Origin: Tangfeifania diversioriginum
Lineage (GTDB): Bacteria > Bacteroidota > Bacteroidia > Bacteroidales > Prolixibacteraceae
Assembly: GCA_945873105.1 (NCBI GenBank)
Contig: CAMCBW010000005.1
Span: forward strand, 83,078 to 147,077
Length of the DNA: 64,000 nt
Direction of reading: 5' to 3'
Below, piece after piece: positions 63,654 to 64,000 of the stretch. Position numbers and translations under genes: made by a program. Below the pieces are notes generated by a model, which saw only the letters and a list, made by a program, of their open reading frames with translations, was not told the DNA's origin and ran no database searches. Position 1 is the first letter of the stretch, and every line of letters begins with the position of its first letter.

Positions 63654-64000
63654 ATGGAAAGCATTAAGCTGTTTGAAGAGAAGAAAGTTAGAAGTCACTG
63701 GGAAGAAAGTGAAGAACAATGGTATTTTTCGGTTGTAGATGTAGTAAGTATATTAGCCGATAGCAACAATCCCCGCGACTATTGGTTCAAAATGAAGATC
63801 CGGGTAAAACTTCAAGACGGATTTGAACTGTCGACAAACTGTCGACAGTTCAAACTTAAAGCACCGGATGGGAAAATGAGAGCAACTGATTGTGCCAATA
63901 CGCAACAATTATTGCGCATCGTCCAATCTATTCCCTCCCCCAAGGCAGAGCCCTTCAAACAATGGCTGGCCAGGGTGGGTTATGAGCGGATGAAGGAGAT
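63654..64000 (+). CDS. Bro-N domain phage antirepressor-like protein (cut by window edge)
   Basis: The first 115 codons lie in the window, starting at ATG 63654 (MESIKLFEEKKVRSHW). The Bro-N fold is visible in EEQWYFSVVDVVSILADSNN and DYWFKMKIRVK, followed by KAPDGKMRATDCANTQQLLR and IPSPKAEPFKQWLARVGYER. Bro-N proteins bind DNA and occur in phages and mobile DNA; the role of this chromosomal subgroup is not known. A 33-bp palindrome (63822-63854) lies within the coding frame. The truncated gene at 62052-62390 is a close paralogue. Confidence 0.85.
   Translation, partial: MESIKLFEEKKVRSHWEESEEQWYFSVVDVVSILADSNNPRDYWFKMKIRVKLQDGFELSTNCRQFKLKAPDGKMRATDCANTQQLLRIVQSIPSPKAEPFKQWLARVGYERMKE
63822..63854. 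repeat. Palindrome inside the Bro-N-like gene
   Basis: Arms TTTGAACTGTCGACA (63822-63836) and TGTCGACAGTTCAAA (63840-63854) are exact complements around AAC. It encodes FELSTNCRQFK. Its core arms CTGTCGACA/TGTCGACAG are the same as in the remnant at 62070-62090. Confidence 0.95.

Noticed and set aside
1..64000. tRNA or rRNA genes
   Set aside because: I looked in the larger gaps for T-loop GTTCGAATC-like boxes and acceptor stems and found none that fold into a cloverleaf.

Overview
The window looks like chromosome from a Bacteroidota bacterium, most likely of Bacteroidales/Marinilabiliales type. The evidence is a SusC/SusD pair, a reg_prop (two-component beta-propeller) sensor kinase, DUF3098 and DUF4292 proteins, a YfhO family membrane protein, promoters of the TTG-N19/20-TAnnTTTG type, and almost no Shine-Dalgarno sequences. 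Nearly all large genes are intact and densely packed. There is no prophage, CRISPR array, rRNA or tRNA that I can see.

Layout. Positions 1-2.1 kb hold a glycosyltransferase end, a short palindromic element and a polysaccharide flippase. 2.1-9.3 kb hold YfhO, ftsX, DUF3098, truB, queA, efp and a TauE/SafE exporter. 9.5-16.8 kb is a housekeeping block, mostly on the minus strand (lplA, uvrC, apt, mnmG, ybeY, hemW, rpiB). It has a perfect parS-like palindrome between apt and mnmG and ends at a 430-bp, very AT-rich non-coding core. G+C is lowest there and rises on both sides, so the neighbourhood may lie near the replication origin. 17.2-27.6 kb carries a lone receiver protein, ruvB, a glutaminyl cyclotransferase, a second flippase, dut, an envelope operon (TPR lipoprotein, DUF4292 lipoprotein, EnvC-like protein), a Crp/Fnr regulator and YceI. 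27.6-42.3 kb carries metH coupled to an FAD oxidoreductase, a Tat-exported Fe-S aldo/keto reductase, a HAD phosphatase, a ceramidase-like protein, a Tat-exported sugar isomerase, an SMP-30 protein and two unrecognised envelope proteins. 42.7-46.0 kb is a selenium/sulfur cluster (mnmH, yedF, class V aminotransferase, DUF3343), interrupted by 9-bp repeats.

47.6-60.3 kb is nutrient uptake and signalling: a SusC/SusD pair; a minus-strand set made of a LytS-type histidine kinase, an M2-like lipoprotein whose zinc motif has lost its catalytic glutamate, and a LytTR regulator; and a large beta-propeller sensor kinase that lacks a fused output domain.

60.4-64 kb is accessory DNA: a dinD gene broken by two stop codons, a second copy of the palindromic element, a cluster of perfect palindromes, a truncated Bro-N/antirepressor-like gene, a DUF4160/DUF2442 pair, and the start of an intact Bro-N-like gene at the edge. 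Both Bro-N-like copies carry a palindrome inside the coding frame, and a similar palindrome stands alone upstream. Two dispersed repeat families (ACGAATTACAC-type and TCTCCGTCATT-type) occur together upstream of several plus-strand genes. All functions are read from sequence motifs and family knowledge; no database search was possible.
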